DNA of 64,000 bases from Tardiphaga sp052076105 (GCF_052076105.1 NZ_CP197245.1:3782001-3846000); one strand, 5' to 3'. Shown: positions 9,175 through 18,560, counted from the stretch's first letter. A program made the numbers and translations. The notes: a model not told the origin generated them from the letters alone.

Positions 9175-11469
9175 CTATGCAGCGTAAATTGCGCGATCAC
9201 GCGCATCCTTGATGAGGCGCCACAGACGCGGCGGCGTCAGCGGCAAGTGATGAATATCAACATTCAGCGGCGCCAGCGCTGCTGCCACCGCATTGGCCGT
9301 CGCTGCGGCCACAGCAACGATACCGCCCTCGCCCGCGCCCTTGGCACCCAGCGGATTGCTCGGCGATGGACGAAGCTCCAGCGTTACCGCGCGCAGCACC
9401 GGAAAGTCGCTCGCGGTCGGTACCAGATAGTCGGCCAGAGAGGCGTTCAAGAGCTGTCCCTGATCGTCATAGATCAGATGATCGAGGAAAACGCCACCCA
9501 GTCCCTGCATGATGGCGCCGATCGCCTGGCCGTGTACGATGGCAGGATTGATGGCGCGACCGACATCTTCGACCGCTACGTAATCGAGAACTTTCACCGC
9601 GCCCGTGCGTGGATCGACGGTGACATGTGCCGCATGGGTGCCGTAGCTGTAGGTGCGCACATTATTGGAGAATGTGCCGTCTGCCTGCAGTTCGCCGCCG
9701 GCGGCGAGCGTTGCGAACGACACGGATCCGCCGTTGTCAGCGACGACGTTCGCGTTGACGACCTTCAATTCGCTGTTCGGCCTGCCCAGATGATTGGACG
9801 CCTGCTGCAGTATCTTCTCGCGGAGTCGGGTGGCGGCATCGAGCACGGCGGAGCCGCCCATCACCACCGCACGCGAATGATAGGTGCCGAAACCCTCATC
9901 GAGCAGCGTGGTCGAGCCATGCAGCACGCGGATGCGATCGAACGGGATCGACAGCGTATCCGATGCGATCTGGCCCAGCACCGTCTCCAATCCCTGCCCC
10001 AGCACGGATGACCCCACGGCAACGGTCAGCGAGCCGTCCTTTTCCAGGGTAAGCGCAGCGTTTTCCTTCGGGCCGGCACCGCCGCTCTCGACGAAACAGC
10101 CCAGCCCGATGCCATGACGTACGCCATCGATCAGTTTTCCCTGTAGATGACGTTTCTCGTGCCAACCGATCTCTTTCAAGGCACGCTCGAACACCTCGAC
10201 ATAGTCGCCGGTGTCGTAGGATGTCGGCCCTTCATAGGGGACGAGCCCATCGATCGGATAAGGCAGTTCCTGTTCGGTGATCAGGTTTTTGCGCCGGAAT
10301 TCGACAACGTCGATACCGAGATCCATCGCGGCCATATCCAGCAACCGCTCGCGAAAGAAATTCGCCTCGAAACGGCCCGGTCCACGATAGGTGCCGACCG
10401 GCGTCTTGCTGGTCATGAAGGCTTCGACGGACACGCTGACATTGGGGATGCGATAAGGGCCGGGCAGAAACTGCGCCGCCTTGGCCGGCACCACGCCGCC
10501 ATTGGTGCGGATATAGGCGCCCATATCGGCGAAGACCCGGCCGCGCAGACCCAGTATCAGCCCGTCACTGCGACAGGCGAGCGACAACTCACAGGCGACA
10601 TCGCGTGAGTGATTGATCGCCATCAGATGCTCGCGGCGATCCTCGATCCATTTGACCGGGCGTGCCAGCCTGCGGGCCGCAAAGGGGATCAGGAAATCCT
10701 CGGGATAGAATTCGCCGCGTACACCGAAGCCGCCGCCGACATCGATTTCGATCAGGTCGATGTCATCCTGGTCAAGGCCCAGCATCCGCGCCAGCGCGCG
10801 CCGGTTATAGAACGTGACCTTTGTCGCGCCTGTGACGACGAGCCGACCGGCCGATGAATTCCATTCTGCGAGGAGGCCCCGCGTCTCCATGGGCAGCGCG
10901 GTGTGGCGCTGCACGCTGAAGCACTCGGTGCGCACATAGTCTGCCGAGGCGAAGGCCGCATCGGCATCGCCAAATCCGGCATCGTAGCGCAGTGCAACGT
11001 TGTCTTCGGCGAAGTCGAACAGCGGGGTTTCACTTGCGCGGCGCTCCGTGACTGCGGACAGCGCCTCAAATTCGATGCCGATCGTCTCCAGCGCATCCTC
11101 GGCCAAGGCGCGGCTTTCGGCAATAACGACCGCGATAGGCTCGCCGACATAGCGCACCTTGTCGCTTGCGATGACCGGCTGGCAGAATGGCTCGAATTCG
11201 GGCAGTGGCGCCAGGCGCAACGGGATGATGGGGATGGCGTCGCCGATGTCGCGGGCTGTAATCACCGAACGAATGCCCGGCATGGCCAGTGCGGCCGATG
11301 CGTCGATCGCCACGATCCGCGCATGGGCGATGGGGCTGCGCAGGATTGCCGCATGCAGCATCCCCTCGACGGCAAGGTCATCTGCAAAATTGCCGGATCC
11401 CGACAGAAAGCGCGCATCTTCCATACGCTCGACCGCGCTGCCGACCAGGAGCTTGGCGGCATCACTCAT
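9175..11469 (-). CDS. Molybdenum hydroxylase large subunit (CoxL/CutL family)
   Basis: A 764-residue molybdopterin-binding subunit of the xanthine-dehydrogenase superfamily. It shows GGGFGVRGEFYPED, PVGTYRGPGRFE and the C-terminal GAKGAGEGG, whose glutamate is the family's catalytic base. The CSFR loop typical of true form I CO dehydrogenase is absent, so CO oxidation is unlikely; hydroxylation of an N-heterocycle or an aldehyde is more plausible. The ATG at 11469 overlaps the small-subunit stop as ATGA, preferred over an upstream in-frame start inside that gene. It works as a heterotrimer with the 2Fe-2S and FAD subunits encoded upstream. Confidence 0.88.
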   Translation of the reverse strand: MSDAAKLLVGSAVERMEDARFLSGSGNFADDLAVEGMLHAAILRSPIAHARIVAIDASAALAMPGIRSVITARDIGDAIPIIPLRLAPLPEFEPFCQPVIASDKVRYVGEPIAVVIAESRALAEDALETIGIEFEALSAVTERRASETPLFDFAEDNVALRYDAGFGDADAAFASADYVRTECFSVQRHTALPMETRGLLAEWNSSAGRLVVTGATKVTFYNRRALARMLGLDQDDIDLIEIDVGGGFGVRGEFYPEDFLIPFAARRLARPVKWIEDRREHLMAINHSRDVACELSLACRSDGLILGLRGRVFADMGAYIRTNGGVVPAKAAQFLPGPYRIPNVSVSVEAFMTSKTPVGTYRGPGRFEANFFRERLLDMAAMDLGIDVVEFRRKNLITEQELPYPIDGLVPYEGPTSYDTGDYVEVFERALKEIGWHEKRHLQGKLIDGVRHGIGLGCFVESGGAGPKENAALTLEKDGSLTVAVGSSVLGQGLETVLGQIASDTLSIPFDRIRVLHGSTTLLDEGFGTYHSRAVVMGGSAVLDAATRLREKILQQASNHLGRPNSELKVVNANVVADNGGSVSFATLAAGGELQADGTFSNNVRTYSYGTHAAHVTVDPRTGAVKVLDYVAVEDVGRAINPAIVHGQAIGAIMQGLGGVFLDHLIYDDQGQLLNASLADYLVPTASDFPVLRAVTLELRPSPSNPLGAKGAGEGGIVAVAAATANAVAAALAPLNVDIHHLPLTPPRLWRLIKDARDRAIYAA

Positions 11470-11963
11470 TGCGCGGCCTCGCATTGCACATCGCTATAGG
11501 CAATACGCGCTTCCATGATCGCCGCGATGATCGGCAGGTAACCGGTGCAGCGACACAGATTTCCGGAAACCACCTCACGGATGCGGTCCTCGTCCGCATG
11601 CGGCTCGTCTGTCAGCAGTGCATGGGCAGTGGTGAGAATGCCCGCGGTACAGAAACCGCATTGCAAGGCGTGATGCTTGCGGAATGCCAATTGCAACGCA
11701 CTGAGATGCGCGGCGCTGCCGAGACCCTCGACGGTGGTTATCTCAGCCCCTTCCGCCTGCACTGCCAGCATCAGGCAGCCGCGCATAGCGGCACCATCGA
11801 CGATCACCGTACAGGCGCCGCAGACGCCATGCTCGCAGCCCAGATGCGTGCCGGTCAGGCGGAGCTCGTTGCGCAGCGCATCCGCCAGCGTGGTGCGCGG
11901 TTCGACGATGACGGTCGTTTGCGTGCCGTTGACGGTCAAACGGACGGGGCGCGCCGATATCAT
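11466..11963 (-). CDS. Molybdenum hydroxylase 2Fe-2S subunit (CoxS family)
   Basis: A 165-residue iron-sulfur subunit that passes electrons from the molybdenum centre to FAD. The plant-type cluster motif is GCEHGVCGACTVIVDG with a fourth cysteine in MRGCLML. The second cluster is formed by LQCGFCTAG and GNLCRCTGY. Length and order are normal for CoxS/IorA-type subunits. It overlaps both neighbours by ATGA, giving the order FAD, FeS, Mo subunit on the minus strand. Confidence 0.93.
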   Translation of the reverse strand: MISARPVRLTVNGTQTTVIVEPRTTLADALRNELRLTGTHLGCEHGVCGACTVIVDGAAMRGCLMLAVQAEGAEITTVEGLGSAAHLSALQLAFRKHHALQCGFCTAGILTTAHALLTDEPHADEDRIREVVSGNLCRCTGYLPIIAAIMEARIAYSDVQCEAAQ

Positions 11964-12838
11964 GCTGCCTCCGGTAAAGTGATGTCGGCCGCACGCGCCA
12001 GCGCCCGCTCCAGCAACACGCCGAGAAGATCACGCCGATAAGCGGCTTCCGCGTGGATATCATCGGCAGGATCGACCGCGTCCCGCGCGGCAGCTGCGGC
12101 CTGTAAAATCACGTCGGCATCGATCCGGCGACCATCGAGGACGACCTCGACGCCGGGCAGCCGCATCGGACGATCGGCAACGCCGATCACTCCGATATGC
12201 GCATTATACGCCAGACCCTGGGCGTCGATGTCGTAGAATGCCGCAACACCCGCCAGCGCGAAATCGCCGCGGCGACGTGCGAATTCCTCGAAGGCCCAGC
12301 GCCGCGTCTTCTTCCAGAGCGGCAGACGGATGCTGGTCAAGATTTCGTCGACCTCCAGAACCGTGCTGAGGCCGCCGGTGATGAACTCATCTGCGCGCAG
12401 GATGCGGGTCCCGTTTGGTCCGACGATCGTCAGCATTGCGTCGCAGGTCACCGCAATGCCCGGCATTTCAGCGGCCGGATCGGCATGGGCCATGCTGCCA
12501 CCGACGGTGCCGCGGTTACGGACCTGGTAATGCGCGACATGGGCGATGGCCGCCGCCAGGAGCGGATGGGCCTGTGCGAGCCGCGCATCACGCTCGATAT
12601 CGCGCCAGGTCACGAGGGCGCCAAAGTCGATGCCCTCAGCGGAAATACTGATACTTTTGAGATCTGGCAGTTGCCCGATATCGACCAGCACAGTCGGTGC
12701 CGCCAGCCGGAATGCGAGCATCGGCACCAGACTCTGTCCACCAGCGATCACCTTGGCATCGCCGCCATGAACCGCAAGCGCGGCGATCGCTTCGGTCAGT
12801 GTAGCAGGGCAAATGTAGTCCAGAGGCGGAAGCTTCAT
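11960..12838 (-). CDS. Molybdenum hydroxylase FAD subunit (CoxM family)
   Basis: A 292-residue FAD-binding subunit. The FAD motifs AGGQSLVPML (about residues 32-41) and TVGGSMAHADPAAE (about 112-125) are clear, and the C-terminal CO_deh_flav_C region follows. It is the first gene of the minus-strand operon running to 5459. The 129-base gap to the divergent iclR gene contains two palindromes (12854-12870 and 12881-12890) and should hold the operon promoter. Confidence 0.92.
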   Translation of the reverse strand: MKLPPLDYICPATLTEAIAALAVHGGDAKVIAGGQSLVPMLAFRLAAPTVLVDIGQLPDLKSISISAEGIDFGALVTWRDIERDARLAQAHPLLAAAIAHVAHYQVRNRGTVGGSMAHADPAAEMPGIAVTCDAMLTIVGPNGTRILRADEFITGGLSTVLEVDEILTSIRLPLWKKTRRWAFEEFARRRGDFALAGVAAFYDIDAQGLAYNAHIGVIGVADRPMRLPGVEVVLDGRRIDADVILQAAAAARDAVDPADDIHAEAAYRRDLLGVLLERALARAADITLPEAA

Positions 12839-12853
12839 GGGCCAGTTCGCTAC

Positions 12854-12870
12854 TTCTCAATTGCTGAGAA
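12854..12870. promoter_or_regulatory. Palindrome between the molybdenum hydroxylase operon and iclR
   Basis: TTCTCAATTGCTGAGAA is a perfect inverted repeat with 6-base arms and a 5-base centre, 16 bases upstream of the FAD-subunit start. Its place in a divergent control region fits a binding site for the IclR protein encoded at 12968. This is inferred from position only. Confidence 0.45.
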
Positions 12871-12880
12871 CACCATCTTA

Positions 12881-12890
12881 TCTTATAAGA
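12881..12890. promoter_or_regulatory. Second palindrome in the same divergent region
   Basis: TCTTATAAGA is a perfect 10-bp palindrome in an AT-rich patch, centred about 23 bases from the first palindrome, roughly two helical turns. It may be a second regulator half-site or overlap a -10 element. Confidence 0.35.
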
Positions 12891-12967
12891 ATAGCAGCGC
12901 GTGGCAATGTTTGTTCGTGCGCAAAGGATATCCACATGCTGCCCTTTCCGTTGGCAAGCATTACCGA

Positions 12968-13780
12968 ATGGAGGTTCCGTTGGCCATCAAGAGAGCTGCA
13001 ACGAAACGCATCGACCAGACGGACCGTCCTGCTGCTGCGGACGGCAGCTCGCGAAAGATACTTCGCGCCTTGCTGGCCTTCTCCACCGATCGTCCGCGGC
13101 ATTCCGCAGAAAGCCTGTCTGAACAGATCGGGGTGCCGCTGTCGTCGACCTATCGGTACATCGGCATCCTGCGCGAAGCCGACCTCATCGACGAAGACGG
13201 CCGCGGCTCGTTCGTACTCGCACCACGCGTCATCGGCCTAGCTCAGGCGGCCAGAGCCGGCACCGACCTCGCCTCCATTGCGCGCCCCTTCATGAAGCGC
13301 GTCTCTCAGGAGGTCGGAGAAACCATCATCCTGCTGCGCCGCTCGGCCGACCGCGCCGTATGTATCGAGCGCGCTGAATCGTCGTCACGCATCCGCCTGA
13401 CCTTCGAGGTCGGAACGGCATTGCCGCTGCACCGCGGCGCCGGCCCGAAGATGTTGCTCGCGCATATGCCCGAAGCGGAATGCGAGACAATCCTCGATGA
13501 CGCTATTCGGCGCGATCCCGGCTTCGCGCCGCATCGCAAGCTGCTGGTGCGTGAACTCGCCATGATCCGCGAGCTGGGATGGTCGGAGTCGCGCGCGGAG
13601 ATCACACCGCATGTTTACGCTGTCGCCGTTCCCGTCCGCGATTCCACTGGCGTGATCGCCGCGATCTCTTTCGTGACACCGGCATTCCGTACGCCGAAAG
13701 CCAGCCAGATCAAGCTGCGCGAACATCTGCAGCATGCGGCCACGAATATCAGCAAGGCTTACGCGGCCGTCAGCCTCTGA
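12968..13780 (+). CDS. IclR-family transcriptional regulator
   Basis: About 270 residues. The N-terminal winged helix (ILRALLAFSTDRPRHSAESLSEQIG... TYRYIGILREADLI) is followed by the IclR effector domain. Its AFSTD/SLSEQIG helix-turn-helix and the C-terminal VYAVAVPVRDSTGVIAAISF strand are typical. The start is uncertain: ATG at 12968, or TTG at 12980, which has GGAGG five bases before it. Divergent to the molybdenum hydroxylase operon, it most likely controls that operon in response to the transported substrate or an intermediate. Confidence 0.85.
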   Translation: MEVPLAIKRAATKRIDQTDRPAAADGSSRKILRALLAFSTDRPRHSAESLSEQIGVPLSSTYRYIGILREADLIDEDGRGSFVLAPRVIGLAQAARAGTDLASIARPFMKRVSQEVGETIILLRRSADRAVCIERAESSSRIRLTFEVGTALPLHRGAGPKMLLAHMPEAECETILDDAIRRDPGFAPHRKLLVRELAMIRELGWSESRAEITPHVYAVAVPVRDSTGVIAAISFVTPAFRTPKASQIKLREHLQHAATNISKAYAAVSL

Positions 13781-13802
13781 CAGCCGCGTGTAACCACCAC
13801 GA

Positions 13803-15254
13803 TCAGATCGGATAATGCTGCGGACCCGTCTCAATGGTGATCCAGCGCAGTTCGGTGAATTCCGCAATGCCAGCCTTGCCGCCGAACCGACCGTAGCCCG
13901 ACGCCTTCACCCCGCCGAACGGCATCTGCGCCTCGTCATGCACGGTCGCACCATTGATGTGGCAAATGCCAGACTCGATCCGCTTGGCAACATCCAGCGC
14001 GCGGGCGATATCGCGGCCAAACACAGCCGCTGATAATCCGTATTCGGTATCGTTGGCAACGCGCAGCGCCTCATCCACGCCATCGACGCGTACGACGGTA
14101 ACAATCGGGCCGAAGGATTCCTCGCTATAGATGCGCATCGCCGAGGTGACGTGATCAAGCACCGTCGCCGACATCAACGTGCCGTCGACGCCGCCGCCCG
14201 CCACAACGCGCGCGCCCTTGCCCACGGCGTCCTTGATCAGCGCCTGCATACGATCCGCAGCATCCTTGCCGATCAGTGAGCCGAGCGGTGTATCACCCTT
14301 TCGCGGATCACCGGCCACCAAGCCACCCGCCTTGGCCGCGAGCTTGGCCACGAAGGCGTCAGCAACCTTTTGATCGACCACAAGCCGCTCTGTGGACATG
14401 CAGATCTGCCCCTGATTCATGAAGGCGCCAAAGGCCGCCGCCGCGACCGCCGCATCGAGGTCCGCGTCGTCGAGCACGACCAGAGGCGCCTTGCCGCCGA
14501 GCTCCAGCAGCACCGGCTTGAGATATTTAGCGGCGGTCTCTGCGATGATACGGCCGACGCGGGTCGAACCGGTAAAGTTGATCCGGCGCACGGCGGGATG
14601 CGAGATCAGTGCATCGATCAGCGCGGGCGCATCTTCCGGCGCGTTGGTGATGACGTTGAGCACGCCGGGCGGCAGACCAGCCTCGCGCAGGCACTCGCCG
14701 ATCAACCGATGTGTGCCCGGGCAGATTTCCGACGCCTTCAGGATGACCGTATTGCCGCAGGCCAGTGGCAGCGCCACAGCCCGCACGCCAAGAATAACCG
14801 GCGCATTCCACGGCGCGATGCTGAGCACGACACCGGCAGGCTGGCGGATCGCCATCGAGATACAGCCGGGCTTGTCCGACGGGATCACCTCGCCCGAGAT
14901 CTGCGTCGTCATCGCCGCCGCCTCGCGCAGCATGTTGGAGGCGAGATGAACGTTGAAGCCGGCCCAGCCGGCGGTCGCGCCCGTTTCAGATGCCATCAAG
15001 GCAATAAAGTCAGGTGCCTTGCTGGCAAGAATATCAGCCGCCTTCAACAGAATGGCGCGCCTCGCTCCCGGGCCCGTCGCCGACCATGCAGGGAAAGCAG
15101 CAGCGGCGGCATCGGCCGCACGCTTGGCATCGGCGATCTGCGCGGCCGCAGCGCGCGACGCGATATCCCCGGTCATCGGATTGAGGCGATCGAAGGTGGC
15201 GCCGTCGATGGCCTGCACATCCTGGTTCTCGAGCAACAGACTGATCTGGTTCAT
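13803..15254 (-). CDS. Aldehyde dehydrogenase (salicylaldehyde/vanillin dehydrogenase-like)
   Basis: A 483-residue NAD(P)-dependent aldehyde dehydrogenase. The key residues are N150 (APWN), E251 (LLELGGK) and the nucleophile C285 (GQICMS); INFTGSTRVGR binds the cofactor. The pattern around the active site is closest to aromatic aldehyde dehydrogenases. The ATG at 15254 has GGAGG 8 bases upstream; an extension to 15473 would run through the transporter ATPase gene and is rejected. As the last gene of the LIV-type transporter operon, it probably oxidises an aldehyde derived from the imported compound. Confidence 0.86.
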   Translation of the reverse strand: MNQISLLLENQDVQAIDGATFDRLNPMTGDIASRAAAAQIADAKRAADAAAAAFPAWSATGPGARRAILLKAADILASKAPDFIALMASETGATAGWAGFNVHLASNMLREAAAMTTQISGEVIPSDKPGCISMAIRQPAGVVLSIAPWNAPVILGVRAVALPLACGNTVILKASEICPGTHRLIGECLREAGLPPGVLNVITNAPEDAPALIDALISHPAVRRINFTGSTRVGRIIAETAAKYLKPVLLELGGKAPLVVLDDADLDAAVAAAAFGAFMNQGQICMSTERLVVDQKVADAFVAKLAAKAGGLVAGDPRKGDTPLGSLIGKDAADRMQALIKDAVGKGARVVAGGGVDGTLMSATVLDHVTSAMRIYSEESFGPIVTVVRVDGVDEALRVANDTEYGLSAAVFGRDIARALDVAKRIESGICHINGATVHDEAQMPFGGVKASGYGRFGGKAGIAEFTELRWITIETGPQHYPI

Positions 15255-15291
15255 GGTGACGTCCTCCGTTGGATGTTTTCTTGTTGAGTAA

Positions 15292-16014
15292 TCATGCAGC
15301 GCCGCTGGCGATTCCGCCGAGATAGGCGCGGCGCACGGCGTCGTCGGATTGCAGGGCCGCAGCGGTACCGCTGCCGGTGATCTTGCCGTTCTCGATGAGA
15401 TAGCCGCGATCGGCGATAGCCAGACTCTCGCGTGCATTCTGTTCGACCAGCAGCAAACCGACACCGGTCTCACGCACCTTGCGCAACGCCGCGAAGAGCT
15501 CGCGCACCAGCAACGGCGACAGGCCGAGCGACGGTTCGTCGAGCAGAAGGATGTCGGGATTGGACATCAACGCGCGGCCGATCGCGACCATCTGCTGTTC
15601 GCCGCCGCTCATGGTGCGGACCGTCTGCGTCAGGCGTTCACCGAGACGCGGAAACAGCGTCATCACCTTGGCGCGCTGTGCTGCCTCAACTGCTCGGGCA
15701 CGCTTCGGATTGGCGCCGAGCAACAGGTTTTCGGCCACGGTCAATTCGCCGAACACGCCGCGCCCTTCCGGTACCAGCGCAAGCCCCGCTTCCACGATCT
15801 CATGAGGCGACAGACGGGACAGATCACGGCCGGCGAGTTTAACGATCTTGGCTGGTGACGGCAGCAAACCGGCAATGGCCTTGAGCAATGATGACTTGCC
15901 GGCGCCATTGGCGCCGAGAATGACAATGATCTCGCCGCGCTCCACATGCAATGCGGCGTCGCTCAGTGCGTGATGCTGGCCATAGGTGACGCTGATATTG
16001 GAGACCTCAAGCAT
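15292..16014 (-). CDS. LIV-type ABC transporter ATP-binding protein (LivF-like)
   Basis: A 240-residue ATPase. Walker A is GANGAGKSS near residue 35, the signature is MSGGEQQM, and Walker B is ILLLDEPSLGLSP. LLVEQNARESL is the usual LivF end region. It partners with the LivG-like ATPase just upstream, overlapping it by 8 bases. The system may move aromatic or other carboxylates rather than leucine, since it is linked to an aldehyde dehydrogenase and an AraC regulator. Confidence 0.9.
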   Translation of the reverse strand: MLEVSNISVTYGQHHALSDAALHVERGEIIVILGANGAGKSSLLKAIAGLLPSPAKIVKLAGRDLSRLSPHEIVEAGLALVPEGRGVFGELTVAENLLLGANPKRARAVEAAQRAKVMTLFPRLGERLTQTVRTMSGGEQQMVAIGRALMSNPDILLLDEPSLGLSPLLVRELFAALRKVRETGVGLLLVEQNARESLAIADRGYLIENGKITGSGTAAALQSDDAVRRAYLGGIASGAA

Positions 16015-16750
16015 CCAGCGGCGCTCCCAGATAGGCCTCGATCACAGCCGGATCGGACAAGACAGCGTCTACCGGACCTTCCGCGATCTTGCGGCCGCTG
16101 CTCATGACCACGCAGCGATCGCAGAGTGAGCGGATCGCATCCATCACGTGCTCGACCAGCAGGATCGACAACCCCTCCTCCTTGAGCGATCGGATCAGCT
16201 CGATCCCGATCAGCAATTCGGACGGGTTCAGACCGGCAAGCCATTCATCGAGCAGCAGCAGGCGCGGCTGCAATGCCAGCGCGCGTGCCAGTTCGAGCCG
16301 CTTGCGATCGATATAAGTGAGCTCCGATGCGGGCCGTCCGGCAAAGCCAGCGAGACCGACCCGCGCGAGCAGACCTTCCGCAGCGAGCGTCATCGCGCCG
16401 CGTGCAAGCGGCGCATGGTGGAAGGCCAGTCCGGCCTCGACATTCTCCCCGCAGGTCATGCCATCGAGCACACGCACAAGCTGGAAGGTGCGTGCGAGTC
16501 CAAGCCGCGCGATGCGATGCGTCGGCCAGCCCGCGATATCGTGGCCGGCGAAGGCGATCACGCCTGCATTGGGCGACAGCACGCCGGAGATCAGGTTGAG
16601 CGCCGTGGTCTTGCCCGAGCCGTTGGGGCCGAGCAAGCCAACGATCTCGCCAGCATGGACAGTGAAGTCGATGCCGTTGACGGCGATGAGACCGCCAAAG
16701 GCGCGGGTCAGGCCTTCGACGCGCAAGACTGGCGTTGTGTCGGGGGTCAT
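16007..16750 (-). CDS. LIV-type ABC transporter ATP-binding protein (LivG-like)
   Basis: A 247-residue ATPase. Walker A is GPNGSGKTT, with LARTFQLVRVL as the LivG-specific Q-loop region, ELTYIDRKRLELARAL as a variant signature and LLLDEWLAGLNP as Walker B. The Walker B reads DEW where DEP is usual. The ATG at 16750 overlaps the LivM-like stop; a longer in-frame reading upstream is a shadow inside livM. The LSGG signature is replaced by LTYID, which is common in this subfamily. Confidence 0.88.
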   Translation of the reverse strand: MTPDTTPVLRVEGLTRAFGGLIAVNGIDFTVHAGEIVGLLGPNGSGKTTALNLISGVLSPNAGVIAFAGHDIAGWPTHRIARLGLARTFQLVRVLDGMTCGENVEAGLAFHHAPLARGAMTLAAEGLLARVGLAGFAGRPASELTYIDRKRLELARALALQPRLLLLDEWLAGLNPSELLIGIELIRSLKEEGLSILLVEHVMDAIRSLCDRCVVMSSGRKIAEGPVDAVLSDPAVIEAYLGAPLDA

Positions 16751-17694
16751 GCCTGCGCTCCCCGCATCTTCGAGGCTGTGGGTCGCCAGGCTTTCAGCCT
16801 CTCCCAGAGGCCGACCACACCTGATGGCAGCGCATAGACGATAAGCAGAAACACCACGCCCATGATCAAGGTCGAAGTGCTGGGGAAGCGCGCCGACAGA
16901 AAGTCGAACAGCAGTGTCAGCGGAATGGCGCCGAGCGCCGGCCCCCACAGCCGATGTGCGCCGCCGAGCAATGCCATGATCACCACTTCGAACGAGATCG
17001 TGGCGTTGAAGGCGATTGATGGTTCGATATAGGTGAAGCGCGGCGCCATGACCGCACCGACCAGCGTCATGAATGTCGCCGAGATCGTAAACAGAGCCAC
17101 CTTGGCGATGGTGACGTTGATGCCGCAATGCCGCGCCACGGTCTCATCTTCGCCGATGATGCGCAGCGCGAAGCCGAAGCGCGAGCGGGCGATCAGCCAG
17201 CCCGTACCGAAGACGATGACGGCCAGCGCCAGCAGCTGCCAGTAAATGTCGTTCTGGGTGATATCGACAAAGACGTAGCGGCCGAGCACGCGGGTCTTGT
17301 TGACCTCGTACCAGACCACGATCTGGCGCACGAGTTCGGCGAGACCGAAGGTGAAGATGACGAAATGCACGCCGCTCAGCCGCAGCGTCGACAGGCCGAC
17401 AATGATGGCCATGACCGCGCCGATCACGGCGGCAATGAGCAGCACCAGCGACCACGGCAATTGTTCGCCCAGAACAGCGACGGTGTATGCGCCGACACCG
17501 AAGAAGGCGGTAGTTGCCAGCGACACATAGCGCGTCGGACCGGAGAACATGCCCCATGCGGTCGCCAGCACCGTGAATTGCAGGAGGCTGATCGCAAGCG
17601 CGAGGTGATAGGCATCGACAATCATCGGGACGAAGGCGAGCGCAACCACTGCTGCGAGACAGATCGCGCCAGTCATCATTTGGGCACGGCTCAT
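16747..17694 (-). CDS. LIV-type ABC transporter permease (LivM-like)
   Basis: A 315-residue inner-membrane permease with about 8-10 hydrophobic segments. The LivM-type cytoplasmic loop FGFALRIIGEDETVARHCGINV is visible in the middle, followed by GAHRLWGPALGAIPLTLLFD. It overlaps the livH-like gene and the livG-like gene by four bases on each side. It forms the translocation pore with the LivH-like protein. Confidence 0.9.
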   Translation of the reverse strand: MSRAQMMTGAICLAAVVALAFVPMIVDAYHLALAISLLQFTVLATAWGMFSGPTRYVSLATTAFFGVGAYTVAVLGEQLPWSLVLLIAAVIGAVMAIIVGLSTLRLSGVHFVIFTFGLAELVRQIVVWYEVNKTRVLGRYVFVDITQNDIYWQLLALAVIVFGTGWLIARSRFGFALRIIGEDETVARHCGINVTIAKVALFTISATFMTLVGAVMAPRFTYIEPSIAFNATISFEVVIMALLGGAHRLWGPALGAIPLTLLFDFLSARFPSTSTLIMGVVFLLIVYALPSGVVGLWERLKAWRPTASKMRGAQA

Positions 17695-18560
17695 CGCTGC
17701 GCCCTCCCGAAAATACCGGCCGGCTTCACCAGCAGCACACCGAGGAACAGCGCGAAATTCACCGCCAAAGTCAGGCCGGGATCGATGAAGGTCGCCACCA
17801 GCGCTTCGCTCAATCCCAGCGCCAGCCCGGCGACGAGACAGCCCAGCAGATTGCCGACGCCGCCCATCACGACCACGATCAGGGCCTTCATGGTGAACAC
17901 CACGCCGGAGGTGGCGCTGAAGGTCAGGAACATGCTGATCAGCACGCCGGCAGACGCCACCAACGCGCCGCCGAGCGCAAAGGCCAGCGCCGATGTCCTG
18001 GTGACATCGATGGCGACGAGCTGCGCCGCGATGGGATCCACGGCTACGGCGCGGATTGAGGTGCCGATCCGCGTGCGGGTCAGCGTGAGATAGAGCGCCA
18101 GACCAACGACGACCGCGAGGCCAAAAGCAATCAGGCGGTTCAGCGCCAACACTTCGCCGACGATCTTCACGGGAATGGCGAGGAACGAATAGCTGAAGTA
18201 AGCGCCACCGAACATGGTCAGCATGATGCCCTGCACGATGAACATCATGCCGAAGGTGGCGAGAATGCTATCGACCTCAAGGGCGTCGCGGGTGCGCGCA
18301 CGGCGCACCAGCGGCGTCAGCAACACGCGGTACAGGAGATAGCTGATGCCGAAACTGACCGGAATGACAAACGCCAGTCCTGCGAGCGGATTGAGCGCCC
18401 AGCCGGTGAACAGCCAATAGGACGCAAAGGCCGCGCCGATCAGGAACTCGCCATAGGACAGGTTCATGATCCGCGCCACGCCATATTGCAGGGTCAGCCC
18501 CATGGCGATCAGCGCGTACATGCCGCCCAGCACGAGGCCGGTGAGAACCGCGTTTGTCAT
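17691..18560 (-). CDS. LIV-type ABC transporter permease (LivH-like)
   Basis: A 289-residue membrane permease. It starts with LVLGGMYALIAMGLTLQYGVARIMNLSYGEF-type sequence, diagnostic of LivH, and later has VVMGGVGNLLGCLVAGLALG. The loop IGTSIRAVAVDPIAAQLVAIDV is the ATPase-contact region. It lies between the binding-protein gene (30-base gap) and livM, in a single operon. Confidence 0.91.
   Translation of the reverse strand: MTNAVLTGLVLGGMYALIAMGLTLQYGVARIMNLSYGEFLIGAAFASYWLFTGWALNPLAGLAFVIPVSFGISYLLYRVLLTPLVRRARTRDALEVDSILATFGMMFIVQGIMLTMFGGAYFSYSFLAIPVKIVGEVLALNRLIAFGLAVVVGLALYLTLTRTRIGTSIRAVAVDPIAAQLVAIDVTRTSALAFALGGALVASAGVLISMFLTFSATSGVVFTMKALIVVVMGGVGNLLGCLVAGLALGLSEALVATFIDPGLTLAVNFALFLGVLLVKPAGIFGRAQR

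Noticed and set aside
9175..12838. Aerobic CO dehydrogenase
   Set aside because: Subunit types and order fit the family, but the active-site CSFR loop of form I CO dehydrogenase is missing, and the operon context is that of organic substrate uptake.
12197..12967. Long in-frame extension of the 12968 IclR gene
   Set aside because: It would be antisense to the FAD subunit gene and lacks any conserved sequence. The regulator domain starts at the chosen site.
15255..15473. Upstream extension of the aldehyde dehydrogenase
   Set aside because: It would run through the end of the transporter ATPase gene. The ATG at 15254 has a strong GGAGG site.
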